Assembly: GCA_963738625.1 (NCBI GenBank)
Contig: CAVTXH010000002.1
Span: 372,001-436,000, forward strand
DNA: 64,000 nt
Reading direction: 5' to 3'
From: UBA7672 sp963738625
GTDB lineage: Bacteria > Pseudomonadota > Alphaproteobacteria > Caulobacterales > Hyphomonadaceae
A program made the position numbers and the translations under genes. The notes beneath the pieces are model-generated. The model did not search any database and was not told the origin of the DNA. It was given only the letters and a program-made list of their open reading frames with translations. This document shows, piece after piece, positions 43,225 to 52,792 of this stretch (its first letter is position 1; the number at the start of each line of letters is the position of its first letter).

Positions 43225-45225
43225 TCAGGTTGTAAGCCCAAGCTCCGCGTGCGCCAGCTCAAGGCTCGCCAGCACATCGACGCCAACATGGATGAATTCG
43301 TCAATTCCCGCAGCACGGAATTCCTGCTCGCGCTCACCCGGCTTGCCCGCGAGATAAAGCCGCGAGACCCCGACGGTCTTCAGCGTCGCAGCGGTCGCAG
43401 CCGCTTCCTCGGCATAGCGCTTGTCTGATCCGCAAATGCAGGCCAGCTCGCATCCCGAAGCCGGGAACGCCCGCGCCAGCGCAGCTGCATCGCCCGCATT
43501 CGTTACAGCGCCTATCCCGCCCGCTGCAAAGAAGTTCTGCGCATACATCAGCCTCGCGGAATGTTCCGCCAGCGGGCCGACCGCGGCGAGAAAGATTTTC
43601 GGCGCACGACCCGCCGCCGTGCGCTGGGCGGCGAGATCGCGCAGACGCTCGAACGGCTCGGCAAGACGGATAGGCCAGAACGGCTCGGCTTCGGCGCCCG
43701 TGTCCCCCGTGCGGGAAATGTCCGCCAGCGTCGCCTTGTCCGCCGCCGCAGTCTTCAGGGAGAACCAGGACCGCGCCGCCGGCGCCCGGCCTGAAGCCTC
43801 GGCCGCGCGGCGAACGATGTTCGGCAGGTTCACCACCTCGACGCTGGGCACTTCCTCGTCGATCAACGGGAAGTCGGTAACGCCGGTAATCAGTTCCGTG
43901 CGCTTCGCCGCCGCCGCCAGCCGCGTGGCGCGCGCCGTGGCGACCCCAGCCTGGAAATTGCCAAGTTGCAGCGCCTTCACAATGCCGCCCTCGCGCTCGA
44001 TCTGCTGAAACACCGGCCAGGCAGCGTTCGCCAGATCATCGCCCAGCTTCTCGATCGCCCACGATCCGCCTGGGGCATCCACCACCTTGCCGAGGCTGGA
44101 CTCTTCCTGCGCGATTATCTGCGTGTTGCGCGCCAGCCGCCGCGCCAGCTTGCCCGGCAGGCCCATCGCATCGGTGAATGCTCGCACGGTCACGATGTCC
44201 GCGCCGCCGACGCCAGCCGCAAAGCACGCCGCCGTGTTGCGCAAGATGTTCACCCATGGGTCGCGTCGTGTCAGCATGCGCCGCGAGGTCACGGCCTGCA
44301 GCTTCATGCCAGCCGCCGGTCCCTTGGCGCCGAATGCTTCCGAAACACGCGCCCACATCCGCCGCGCCGCGCGCAGCTTCGCCATCTCGACCTGATAGTC
44401 GGCGCCGACGCTGCACGTGAACAGAATGGTGCGACACGCCGCCAACGGCATAAGCCCCGCAGTCACCAGCGCGCGCGCATACTCGGCCCCCGCCGCAATC
44501 AAGAAGGCCAGCTCCTGCACTTCGGTGCCGCCGGCCTCATGCACGGGCCGAGAGTCGGCGCGCAGCGCACTTGCTTTCGGAAACTCGCCCGCCATGTCGC
44601 GCGCGAACGACGCAGCCTGCGCCAGTTCTTCGTCGGCCGGGCCGGGCAGGGCGCCTGTGCGCGCCAGCGCTCCGATCGGATCGACGTTGAATGCGATCAG
44701 CGCGGTCTGCGATGTTTTGGCGTCCAGCGCCGCCGCCAGCAGAGCCGCCAGCTCGACGCCATGCGTCGAAGATGCGCCCGCCGCTTCCAGGCCGATGCCC
44801 GCCAAGTCGAGCTGCGCGCCCTTCAGGATGCGCGCGATATCGACGGCCGAGCGCGCCACCGCGCCATGTTCGCCTGCCGCGTCCACGCGAAGCTCGATTG
44901 ACGATACGCCGCCCTCCAGCGCCTCGATCACCTGGTCCGCCGCGATAGCCGGGTCCGGGTGCGAGACCACCTGGCGGATGTCCCAAGGCAGATATGGGTC
45001 GTGCGTCGCGCGGCCGCCGCGGATGAACGGCGTCACGCCGGGCAGGCCGGAAGCATCGGCTGCCCAGTCCGGCGAGCGATAGAGCGGTTTCACCGGTACG
45101 CCGTGCTCGGTCCGGGTGGTCAGCTTGGAGAGAGGCGCCCCGTCCATCGCCTTTTCGGCCAAGGCGCGCCACTGAGCCTCGTCCCCCGGGGGAAAATCCG
45201 CTGAAAGGGACAGCTCGTCCGGCAT
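43225..45225 (-). CDS. mutA: Methylmalonyl-CoA mutase, small subunit
   Basis: 666 residues. It resembles the catalytic subunit but lacks the base-off cobalamin motif: the expected DxHxxG region reads GPLAEHSARLMYAQNFFAAGG, as in known small subunits, which do not bind B12. TIM-barrel blocks (DPIGALARTG, TVRAFTDAMGLPG, EESSLGKVVDAPGGS) are recognisable. It pairs with the large subunit, 4.7 kb away on the same strand rather than adjacent. Confidence 0.9.
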   Translation of the reverse strand: MPDELSLSADFPPGDEAQWRALAEKAMDGAPLSKLTTRTEHGVPVKPLYRSPDWAADASGLPGVTPFIRGGRATHDPYLPWDIRQVVSHPDPAIAADQVIEALEGGVSSIELRVDAAGEHGAVARSAVDIARILKGAQLDLAGIGLEAAGASSTHGVELAALLAAALDAKTSQTALIAFNVDPIGALARTGALPGPADEELAQAASFARDMAGEFPKASALRADSRPVHEAGGTEVQELAFLIAAGAEYARALVTAGLMPLAACRTILFTCSVGADYQVEMAKLRAARRMWARVSEAFGAKGPAAGMKLQAVTSRRMLTRRDPWVNILRNTAACFAAGVGGADIVTVRAFTDAMGLPGKLARRLARNTQIIAQEESSLGKVVDAPGGSWAIEKLGDDLANAAWPVFQQIEREGGIVKALQLGNFQAGVATARATRLAAAAKRTELITGVTDFPLIDEEVPSVEVVNLPNIVRRAAEASGRAPAARSWFSLKTAAADKATLADISRTGDTGAEAEPFWPIRLAEPFERLRDLAAQRTAAGRAPKIFLAAVGPLAEHSARLMYAQNFFAAGGIGAVTNAGDAAALARAFPASGCELACICGSDKRYAEEAAATAATLKTVGVSRLYLAGKPGEREQEFRAAGIDEFIHVGVDVLASLELAHAELGLTT

Positions 45226-45316
45226 GACTCGACGAATCCTACGCTCTCTGGCCTACGCTTCGCGGGCCATCAGGCATTGGCGTTGCCCTGCGTCAAGACC
45301 CGGGCCCGGCCCGGTC

Positions 45317-47413
45317 CTAGTTCACCGGCGCATACTTCTTCAGCCAGCCCAGCACCTCGTCATGCCACTGCACGGAGTTCTGGGCTTTCAGCACCCAGTG
45401 GTTCTCGTCCGGATAGTAGAGCAGCTTTGATTCCACGTCCCTGCGCTGCAGGGCGGTGAAGGTCGCGATGCCTTGTTCCGGCGGCACCCGGAAATCCTGC
45501 CCGCCCTGGATCACCAGCGTCGGCTTGGACCAGTTCTGCACGTGGTTCGCCGGGTTGAACGTTTCATAGGTCGTGCCTGGCGTCCAAGGCGTGCCGCCAT
45601 TCTCCCACTCGGTGAACCACAGCTCCTCGGTCGAATACGCCATGAAGCGCGTGTCGAAAATGCCGTCATGGCTGACAAGGCACTTCCACGGCTCGTTCCA
45701 CTTTCCGGCGATCCAGTTGACCATGTAGCCGCCATACGATCCGCCCAGCGCGCATGCGCGTCCGCCGTCGAGGAAGGAATACTTCGACAGCGCAAATGCC
45801 CATCCCTTCTGCAGGTCCTCCAGCGGCCGGTCGCCCCAGTGCCTGCTCACCGCATCGGTGAACGCCTGGCCGTAGCCGGTTGAGCCATGGAAATCGATCA
45901 TCACCACCGCATAGCCCGCGCCCGCATAGGTCTGTGCGTTCCAGCGATAGTGGAACAGATTGCCGAAGGTGCCCTGCGGCCCGCCATGGATCAGGAAAGC
46001 TACCGGATACTTCTTCAGCGGATCGAATCCGACGGGCTTCACGAGATAGCCGTAGACCGTCTCGTTGTTCCAGCCCGGGAACGAGAACTGTTCATACGCG
46101 CCGAACTCGAGATCCGTCAGCTTCTCCGCATTGGCCCTGGTCAGCTGCACCGGCTTCGATCCCGCCTTTGCCGGCAGGAAGAAGATTTGGCTGGGGCTCG
46201 ACAGGTTGTCCTGCGCATAGACGATGCCTTTGGGGCCGACGTCGAACGCGCTGACATGGCCTTGCCCCGTCAGCGCCGTAACCTTGCCCGACCGTACGTC
46301 GATTGCGAACAGCTTGGTCTGCCCGATATCTTCCGCCGTCGTGTAGATCGTCTTGCCGTCCGCCGACCACACTATGGTATTTGCCGAGCGGTCCCAGCCC
46401 GGCGCCAGCTCGCGATCCTTCCAGCCGCCTTGGTCCTCCTCGCGGATGATGATGCCGAACCGGTCGGCCTCGAACGTCGGCCGCTTCATCGCGCGATACG
46501 CCATGAACCTGCCGCCCGGCGCGGGCACGGGTTGAGCGTCCCACGCCTTGTTCTGCTCAGTCACGTTCTGCGGCGCGCCCGAGCCCGCGGCGGAAACCCG
46601 GAAGAGATCGTAGTTCGTGCTCCACGGCTCGGTCTTGCCGGCGACGCGCGCCGAAAAAATCACCGACTTGCCGTCGGCCGAGAACGCATAGTCCGTCTCG
46701 TCGCCGAACGGCTTGGTGTGCGCATCCCCGTCAAAGCCCTTCATCAGAGGCTTCGGGCTAGTCGCCTTGCCATTTGCTTCGAGATCGAACGCGAACAACT
46801 GGTTGCGCGTGCCGTCCGCCCACTCGTCCCAATGGCGAATGAACAGCTTGTCGAACACGACGCCGCTCGCCTTGTCGCCCGCCGCAATCGCCTTGGCGGC
46901 CTTGCGCTCCTTGGTGCACTCCAGCGTCGCGCAATCCGGGAAGACGGCTAGGCTCACCGCTAGCGTCTTTCCATCCGGCGAGATGCGGAACGATCCCACA
47001 TCGAAGGGCAGGTCGGTCACTTTGGTCACGACCTTGCCCGATACATCGGTGCGCCATAGCTGGGTGGAGCCGCCCTGCGCCGACGTGAAGTAGATGCTGC
47101 TGCCGTCCGGCGCCCAGCGCGCGCCGCTCATGCTCGCGCCATTGATCTCGGCGTTCGGGGTCGTCAGCCTTTTCGGGCTGGGCGTCTTCTCGTTGAGGTC
47201 GACCACCCAGAGCTCGCTTACCGCCTTGTTGGCCTGATAGTCGGCCACGCGGCGCGCATAGATCACATAGCGCCCGTCCGGCGATATGCGCGGATCGCTC
47301 AGCCGGTCCAGCGTCGCCATGTCCCGCGCCGTGAACGGTTTGGCGTCCGCGACAGGGCCAAGGGCCAGCGCAAAGGCGCCGGCGGCAGCCAGGCGAAGGA
47401 ACATCGACTTCAT
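45317..47413 (-). CDS. Prolyl oligopeptidase family (S9) serine peptidase, exported
   Basis: 698 residues from ATG 47413, the start of a signal peptide (LRLAAAGAFALALGPVADA). The first half is a beta-propeller with WD40-like PD40 repeats (DGKTIYTTAEDIG, DGRYVIYARR). The C-terminal alpha/beta-hydrolase domain has the nucleophile elbow GGSYGGYM, Asp in GGQDFRVP and His in DENHWVL, a complete triad. It probably cleaves small peptides or acylated amino acids in the periplasm. The frame to 47602 is not credible. Confidence 0.93.
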   Translation of the reverse strand: MKSMFLRLAAAGAFALALGPVADAKPFTARDMATLDRLSDPRISPDGRYVIYARRVADYQANKAVSELWVVDLNEKTPSPKRLTTPNAEINGASMSGARWAPDGSSIYFTSAQGGSTQLWRTDVSGKVVTKVTDLPFDVGSFRISPDGKTLAVSLAVFPDCATLECTKERKAAKAIAAGDKASGVVFDKLFIRHWDEWADGTRNQLFAFDLEANGKATSPKPLMKGFDGDAHTKPFGDETDYAFSADGKSVIFSARVAGKTEPWSTNYDLFRVSAAGSGAPQNVTEQNKAWDAQPVPAPGGRFMAYRAMKRPTFEADRFGIIIREEDQGGWKDRELAPGWDRSANTIVWSADGKTIYTTAEDIGQTKLFAIDVRSGKVTALTGQGHVSAFDVGPKGIVYAQDNLSSPSQIFFLPAKAGSKPVQLTRANAEKLTDLEFGAYEQFSFPGWNNETVYGYLVKPVGFDPLKKYPVAFLIHGGPQGTFGNLFHYRWNAQTYAGAGYAVVMIDFHGSTGYGQAFTDAVSRHWGDRPLEDLQKGWAFALSKYSFLDGGRACALGGSYGGYMVNWIAGKWNEPWKCLVSHDGIFDTRFMAYSTEELWFTEWENGGTPWTPGTTYETFNPANHVQNWSKPTLVIQGGQDFRVPPEQGIATFTALQRRDVESKLLYYPDENHWVLKAQNSVQWHDEVLGWLKKYAPVN

Positions 47414-47643
47414 TCGGAAACCCCGACGTAGATTGCGAATTGCGGCGCACCGTATTGCAGGCGCAGCCATCCCGCCAAACCCCGGCACATTCTTGCCAAT
47501 GCCGAGCCGCAAGAGCCGGATGCGGGCAGGTTTCCCTAATGGCAAGGCTGCGGCGCTGGATTCCGTTGCCCTGCCGGGCGGGGCCGCTATGCTTGGTTTC
47601 AAGGGGCGGGACGATCCCGCCGTTTCTGTTTTCAGGATGTCAG

Positions 47644-48630
47644 ATGGCGATTCCCGCCGCGCTTGCGAGCCAGCTTTCCATACCCGTGATCGGCTCGCCG
47701 CTGTTCATCATCTCGAACCCGGACCTCGTGCTGGCCCAGTGCAAGGCCGGCGTCATCGGCTCCTTCCCCTCGCTCAACGCGCGCCCGATCGAACAGCTCG
47801 ACGAATGGCTGACCCGCATCAACGAGGAGCTGGCGGCCGCCCGCCGCGCCGATCCCAAGGCGAAGATCGCGCCCTACGCCGTCAACCTCATCGTCCACAA
47901 GTCAAACACCCGCATCGAGCAAGACCTCGCCCTCTGCGTGAAGCACAAGGTTCCGATCGTCATCACATCGCTGGGCGCGCGACCCGAAGTTAACGAGGCG
48001 ATCCATTCCTATGGCGGCATCGTCCTGCACGACATCATCAACATCGTCTTCGCGCACAAGGCGCTGGAAAAGGGCGCGGACGGCTTGATCGCGGTGTGCG
48101 CGGGCGCGGGCGGCCATGCCGGCGTGCTCTCGCCCTTCGCGCTCGTCTCCGAGATCCGCGAGTTCTTTGACGGCCCGCTGGCGCTCTCGGGCGCCATCTC
48201 CACCGGCGCGCAGGTTCTCGCTGCACAAGCCATGGGCGCCGACTTCGCCTATATCGGCACTGCCTTCATCGCCACCGACGAAGCGCGCGCTCCCAGCAAC
48301 TACAAGGACATGATCGTGGCTTCCGCCGCGAAGGACATCGTCTATTCCAGCCTGTTCACCGGCGTGCACGGCAACTATCTCGCGCCCTCCATCGCCGCAG
48401 CCGGTATGGACCCGAACAATCTTCCGGAAGGCGACAAGGCGACTATGAATTTCCAGGCCGGCGAAAGCTCGAAAGCAAAGGCATGGAAAGACGTCTGGGG
48501 TTCCGGCCAGGGCATCGGCGCCGTAAAGGCGCGCGTGCCGGCTGCACAATATATCGCGCAGCTCAAGCGCGAATACGAGGCGGCGAAGGCGCGGCTGACG
48601 CTGGGAGCATCTCCATCGCCAGCGCGCTGA
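47644..48630 (+). CDS. Nitronate monooxygenase family protein
   Basis: 328 residues, FMN-dependent TIM-barrel enzyme formerly called 2-nitropropane dioxygenase. Blocks are SPLFIISNPDLVLAQCKAGVIGSFPSLNARP, NLIVHKSNTRIEQD, GADGLIAVCAGAGGHAG and AQAMGADFAYIGTAF. ATG 47644 opens the natural N-terminus. The true substrate may be different from nitronates. Divergent from the S9 peptidase with a 230-base gap. Confidence 0.93.
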   Translation: MAIPAALASQLSIPVIGSPLFIISNPDLVLAQCKAGVIGSFPSLNARPIEQLDEWLTRINEELAAARRADPKAKIAPYAVNLIVHKSNTRIEQDLALCVKHKVPIVITSLGARPEVNEAIHSYGGIVLHDIINIVFAHKALEKGADGLIAVCAGAGGHAGVLSPFALVSEIREFFDGPLALSGAISTGAQVLAAQAMGADFAYIGTAFIATDEARAPSNYKDMIVASAAKDIVYSSLFTGVHGNYLAPSIAAAGMDPNNLPEGDKATMNFQAGESSKAKAWKDVWGSGQGIGAVKARVPAAQYIAQLKREYEAAKARLTLGASPSPAR

Positions 48631-48695
48631 AAACCTCAGCAATCGGTTAGATAACCTCGGTTGTTTCACGCGCCGGCTTTGCGCATACCTGCACC

Positions 48696-49703
48696 ATGAT
48701 CGCCGATCCGCTGAAAGACCTGCCCGCGTTCGAAGACGTCGAGGACGCAGCAAAGCGCCTCGAAGGCGTCACCGTGCACACGCCGCTGCTGCGCTACGAA
48801 CTGCTCGATCGTCTTGTCGGCGCGCCTGTCTGGATCAAGCCGGAAACGCTCCAGCGCACCGGCTCGTTCAAGATGCGCGGCGCCTGGAACCGCATCAGCC
48901 GCATTCCGGAAGAGGATAAGCCAAAAGGCGTCGTCGCCTTCTCCTCCGGCAACCACGCGCAGGGCGTCGCCGAAAGCGCGAAGATCCTCGGCCTGAAGGC
49001 CACCATCGTCATGCCGGCCGACGCGCCAAGGGCGAAGATCGAAGCTGCCCGCGGCCGCGGCGCCGAAATCCGCCTCTACGACCGCGTCAAGGAAAGCCGC
49101 GAGGCCATCGCCGCCGAGATCGCAAAGAAATCCGGGGCCACCACCGTCCGCCCGTTCGACGATGCCTGGATCATGGCCGGGCAGGGAACGTCCGGCCTCG
49201 AAGCTGCGCAGGATGCGAAAGCGGAAGGCGTCACGTTCGGCAGTCTGATCTGCAACGCCTCCGGCGGCGGCCTCCTGGCCGGCGTCGCCGTCGCGTTCGA
49301 GGCGCTGTCGCCCTCAACCGAAGTCTGGGCCGCCGAGCCCGCTGGCCACGACGATCTCATCCGCTCACTCGCGGCGGGAAAGATCGTCTCCAACGAGCCG
49401 GGCTATCGCTCCATCGCGGATGCACTGCTGACGCCCGAGCCCGGCGTTTTGCCGTTCGAGATTCACAAGCGTCGCGTGAAGGGCGGCTTCGCCGCGACCA
49501 ATGACCAGTTGCTCGATGCGATGTCGTTTGCCTTCCATCACCTGAAGCTAGTGGTCGAGCCCGGCGGCGGCTGCTCGCTCGCCGTCCTGCTCGCCAACCG
49601 CGCTCACTTTGCCGCTCGGGGTCCTGTCCTGATCATCCTCAGCGGCGGCAATGTCGATGCCGACCTGTTCAGCCAGGCGATCGCGCGAAGCCCGAACGCG
49701 TAG
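48696..49703 (+). CDS. Threonine/serine dehydratase, PLP-dependent
   Basis: 335 residues of a fold-type II PLP enzyme. The Schiff-base lysine is in ERTGSFKMRGA-type LQRTGSFKMRG at about residue 56, the substrate-binding loop is SSGNHAQG, and the phosphate loop is NASGGGLLAG. There is no ACT regulatory domain, which suggests the catabolic type (TdcB-like) or a serine racemase-like enzyme rather than biosynthetic IlvA. The stop TAG at 49701-49703 is inside the left arm of the repeat at 49700. Confidence 0.92.
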   Translation: MIADPLKDLPAFEDVEDAAKRLEGVTVHTPLLRYELLDRLVGAPVWIKPETLQRTGSFKMRGAWNRISRIPEEDKPKGVVAFSSGNHAQGVAESAKILGLKATIVMPADAPRAKIEAARGRGAEIRLYDRVKESREAIAAEIAKKSGATTVRPFDDAWIMAGQGTSGLEAAQDAKAEGVTFGSLICNASGGGLLAGVAVAFEALSPSTEVWAAEPAGHDDLIRSLAAGKIVSNEPGYRSIADALLTPEPGVLPFEIHKRRVKGGFAATNDQLLDAMSFAFHHLKLVVEPGGGCSLAVLLANRAHFAARGPVLIILSGGNVDADLFSQAIARSPNA

Positions 49704-49786
49704 GGTGCATTGAGCGGAGCGAAATGCACCGTTCGGCGCAGGCGGCAAGACGGCGCATTTCGGGCTTTGCCCTCAATGCGCCCTAC
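49700..49786. repeat. Inverted repeat joining two convergent gene ends
   Basis: Left arm GTAGGGTGCATTGAG (from 49700) matches the reverse complement of right arm CTCAATGCGCCCTAC (to 49786) with one mismatch; inner GAAATGCACC / GGCGCATTTC further extends the folding. The TAG stop of the threonine dehydratase is in the left arm and the TAG (plus-strand CTA at 49783-49785) of the transglycosylase is in the right arm. It probably acts as a bidirectional terminator. Similar GTAGGGTGCATT-type repeats are scattered in many proteobacterial genomes. Confidence 0.8.
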
Positions 49787-51861
49787 GGGCTTCCGCGCTT
49801 CAGGTCCTTCAGCAGCGTGATTTCCGCCGGCTGGCCGGTGAGGCGGTGGCGGTAGACCTGCGTGTTCTCCAGCACGCGCTGGATGTAGTTGCGCGTCTCG
49901 GCGAACGGCACGCTCTCGATCCAGTCGACGACATCGACCTGTCCGCGCGGGTCGCCGAAATCGCGGATCCACTGCCGCGCCCGCGACGGACCGGCATTGT
50001 AGGCGGCGGCGGCGAGAATGTACGAGCCGTTGAACTCATCGACGAGGTCGTCGAGAAAGCCGCGCCCCAGCCGCAGGTTGTAGGTTGGATCGTCCGTCAG
50101 CCAGCTCGACTTGAACGGAAGCCCGACCAAGCGCGCCTCGGCCTGCGCATAGCGCGGCACCAGCTGCATCAGGCCGCGCGCATCCGCAGACGACACGGCC
50201 CGCGGATTGAACTCGCTCTCCTGCCGCGACAGCGCAAGCACCAGCGCCGGCTCCGCCGACCCCGTACGCGGCGAGTTCGGCAGCGGCATCAGCGGAAACA
50301 CCGCATCTGGCGCCACGAGGCCACGGCCCAGCCCGGCCTTCGCCCCCCGCACCGCCGCGCGCATTTCGAGATAACCCGCCGCGATGTCGAACAGCATCTG
50401 ATGTTCGGCGGCCGTCTGCAGCAAATCGTCGATCGCGTAGGAGAAGCGCTCGAACGAAGCCAGCCGCCCCGTCTCCGCCAGCAGGATCGCCGCCCGCACC
50501 ACAGGCGTCTTGGCGAACGCCGCGCGCTCCTCGTCCGTCGGCGCGGCATGCGGCTCGAACGCGATCCTCACCGCATCCGGCCATTGCTGGCGCACCTTCT
50601 CGGCCGCAAGCTGGCCATAGAACACATAGCCGAATTTCGCAGCCGCCTCGTAGGCGAGCTGCGCCTCCGGAATCCGTTGCTGCGCCGTCAGCGCCTCGCC
50701 CAGCCAGTAGTTGGCGCGCGACAGACTGATCGGCGTGTTCACGCCCGCCAGAAAAACACGGAAATGCTCTTCCGCCTTCTTCGCATCCTTCAGCTTCGAC
50801 AGCGCGATCCAGCCCGCCGTCCATTCCGCATCGCGGAACGCCTCGCCCGAACTCAGCCCGTGTCCCGCCGCAAGCTGGTAGGCCGTCTGGAAGTTCTGCT
50901 CTCGGATCATGCGGCGCATGACCGACTGCTTCTCGCTCCAGATTTCCTCACGCGCCACTTCCGGCGAATTCTCGCCGTGGATCCTCAGCAGCATGTCGAG
51001 CTCGAACTGCTCGCGACCGCGCCGCTCGCTCCAGCGCGCGCGCTCGAAGGACAGGCCCGGGTCTTCCGCGTACTCGGCCGGCACGGCATCGACCAACGCG
51101 TCGACATTCTTCTTGTTGTGAATCAGCGCGATGCGCGCCTCGATCAGCTTGCTTCGGCCCGCGCTCAGCTTGGGCAGCAGGGCCTTCGTGCTGCTGACAT
51201 CAGAGCGCCACAGGAACATGTCCGCGCGCGCCCAGTGATCCTCTGCCGACAGTTCGCTGCCATAGAGCGTCTGCACCGTCGCCGCAGCCGGGAACGACAT
51301 CGGCCGCGAGCGCCATGCATTGCGGATCGTCGCCAGCATCTCGTCCCGCTTGCCGGCGGAGTTGAACGCATCCGCCAGCGCCAGCACGCCGTCGCCCGTC
51401 CGCGGCCCGCTGGCCTTCAGCCACGCAACCCGCTCATCCGCCGTCAGGCTGGACCGTGTGATGGTCGCCTCGGCCTGTTCTCGGATCTTGCTCTCGTCCG
51501 GCCAGCCCTTGAACTCTTCCAGCGCCTTGATGAGGTCCGAGAAGCCCAGCCCCGCATTGGCGTCCGTCGCCATGCGCCAGCGCAGCAGCGCCTGCGCGCC
51601 CGGATCAGCCACGCGGCCCAGCGCCGAGCGCACCTCGCTCCAGCGGTTGTCGTCGGCCGCGTCCAGCGCACGGGAGAGCAGGGTGAACTCGCCCTTTTCC
51701 ATCCAGGATGACTGGACGTTTTCCACCGGCTTGAGCGAAGGCGCCGTCGGCAGGGCGTGCGCCGCCGCCACGCCCAGCGCGCCGACCGCCGCCGCCGCAA
51801 GAAGGGCCTTCGCTGTGTGTGCAGGGCTCATACGAGACATCTGCTTGCCAAACCGCTCCAT
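49783..51861 (-). CDS. Soluble lytic transglycosylase (Slt70-like), exported
   Basis: 692 residues from ATG 51861, opening a signal peptide (ALLAAAAVGALGVAAAHA). A long alpha-superhelical U/L domain of tetratricopeptide-like repeats precedes the catalytic SLT domain with ALSRQESEFNPRAVSSADARGLMQL, where the Glu of RQESEF is catalytic, and AAYNAGPSRARQW. It cleaves peptidoglycan glycan strands with formation of 1,6-anhydro ends. The stop lies in the inverted repeat. Divergent from dapA. Confidence 0.93.
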   Translation of the reverse strand: MERFGKQMSRMSPAHTAKALLAAAAVGALGVAAAHALPTAPSLKPVENVQSSWMEKGEFTLLSRALDAADDNRWSEVRSALGRVADPGAQALLRWRMATDANAGLGFSDLIKALEEFKGWPDESKIREQAEATITRSSLTADERVAWLKASGPRTGDGVLALADAFNSAGKRDEMLATIRNAWRSRPMSFPAAATVQTLYGSELSAEDHWARADMFLWRSDVSSTKALLPKLSAGRSKLIEARIALIHNKKNVDALVDAVPAEYAEDPGLSFERARWSERRGREQFELDMLLRIHGENSPEVAREEIWSEKQSVMRRMIREQNFQTAYQLAAGHGLSSGEAFRDAEWTAGWIALSKLKDAKKAEEHFRVFLAGVNTPISLSRANYWLGEALTAQQRIPEAQLAYEAAAKFGYVFYGQLAAEKVRQQWPDAVRIAFEPHAAPTDEERAAFAKTPVVRAAILLAETGRLASFERFSYAIDDLLQTAAEHQMLFDIAAGYLEMRAAVRGAKAGLGRGLVAPDAVFPLMPLPNSPRTGSAEPALVLALSRQESEFNPRAVSSADARGLMQLVPRYAQAEARLVGLPFKSSWLTDDPTYNLRLGRGFLDDLVDEFNGSYILAAAAYNAGPSRARQWIRDFGDPRGQVDVVDWIESVPFAETRNYIQRVLENTQVYRHRLTGQPAEITLLKDLKRGSP

Positions 51862-51913
51862 GAAATGATTATCCCGCGAGTCGCGGCCACATTCCCGCGT
51901 TTTGGAGCCAGTC

Positions 51914-52792
51914 ATGATCTTTAAGGGGTCCATTCCCGCCTTGGTCACGCCTTTCCGGAACGGGAAAGTCGACGACAAGGCGTTCGTGGCCCTGGTCGAG
52001 CGCCAGATCGCCAGCGGCACGCACGGGCTGGTTCCCTGCGGAACCACTGGCGAGGCCACCACGCTCTCGCACGAGGAGCACCGGCACGTGGTCGAGCTCT
52101 GCGTTAAGACGGCTGCGGGGCGTGTCCCGGTCATCGCTGGTGCAGGCTCCAATTCCACGGAAGAGGCCATCGGCCTCCTCCAGCACGCGAAACAGGTCGG
52201 GGCGCATGCAGCCCTGGTCGTTAACCCCTACTACAACCGGCCCACTCAAGACGGGGTTTACGCCCACTACAAAACTTTGACCGAAGCCGTTCAACTCCCG
52301 ATTTTCCTCTACAATGTGCCCGTTCGAACCGGCTCCGATATGTCTCCCGAGCTTATCGGGCGACTGTCCGGTTTGCCTAATGTCATTGGCATCAAGGATG
52401 CGTCAGCAGACCTATCCCGGGTCGCCCGGCACACGGCGCTCTGCGGCAAGGATTTCGTCCAGATATCGGGCGAAGACCCTACGGCGGTCGGGTTCAACGC
52501 CCTCGGCGGCGTCGGCTGCATTTCGGTCACCGCCAATGTCGCGCCGCAGCAATGCGCGGCGATGCAGAACGCCGCGCTGCAGGGCGATTACGGCCTCGCC
52601 CGCAAGATCAACGACACGCTCGCCCGCCTCCACCGCGCCCTGTTCCTCGAAGCGAGCCCGGCGCCGGCCAAGTACGCGCTGTCCCTGCTGGGTCTCTGCA
52701 CCGAGGAAGTCCGCCTGCCGCTCGTCCCGGTCGGCAGCGACGCGCACAGACAGGAGATCGCCGCCGCTATGAAGGAGGCCGGCGTGCTCTGA
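51914..52792 (+). CDS. dapA: 4-Hydroxy-tetrahydrodipicolinate synthase
   Basis: 292 residues. It condenses pyruvate and aspartate semialdehyde in the diaminopimelate/lysine pathway. The TIM-barrel shows TGEATTLSHEEH, YYNRPTQDG, YNVPVRTG and the Schiff-base lysine in VIGIKDAS near residue 161. ATG 51914 is preferred over TTG 51902. The stop overlaps the smpB start by one base, so lysine and trans-translation genes share an operon here. Confidence 0.96.
   Translation: MIFKGSIPALVTPFRNGKVDDKAFVALVERQIASGTHGLVPCGTTGEATTLSHEEHRHVVELCVKTAAGRVPVIAGAGSNSTEEAIGLLQHAKQVGAHAALVVNPYYNRPTQDGVYAHYKTLTEAVQLPIFLYNVPVRTGSDMSPELIGRLSGLPNVIGIKDASADLSRVARHTALCGKDFVQISGEDPTAVGFNALGGVGCISVTANVAPQQCAAMQNAALQGDYGLARKINDTLARLHRALFLEASPAPAKYALSLLGLCTEEVRLPLVPVGSDAHRQEIAAAMKEAGVL

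Noticed and set aside
49846..51711. 621-residue plus-strand open frame
   Set aside because: Shadow of the transglycosylase; Arg/His/Gln-rich with no recognisable domain.
51862..52170. N-terminal extension of the lytic transglycosylase
   Set aside because: It runs antisense through the start of dapA; the signal peptide begins at 51861.
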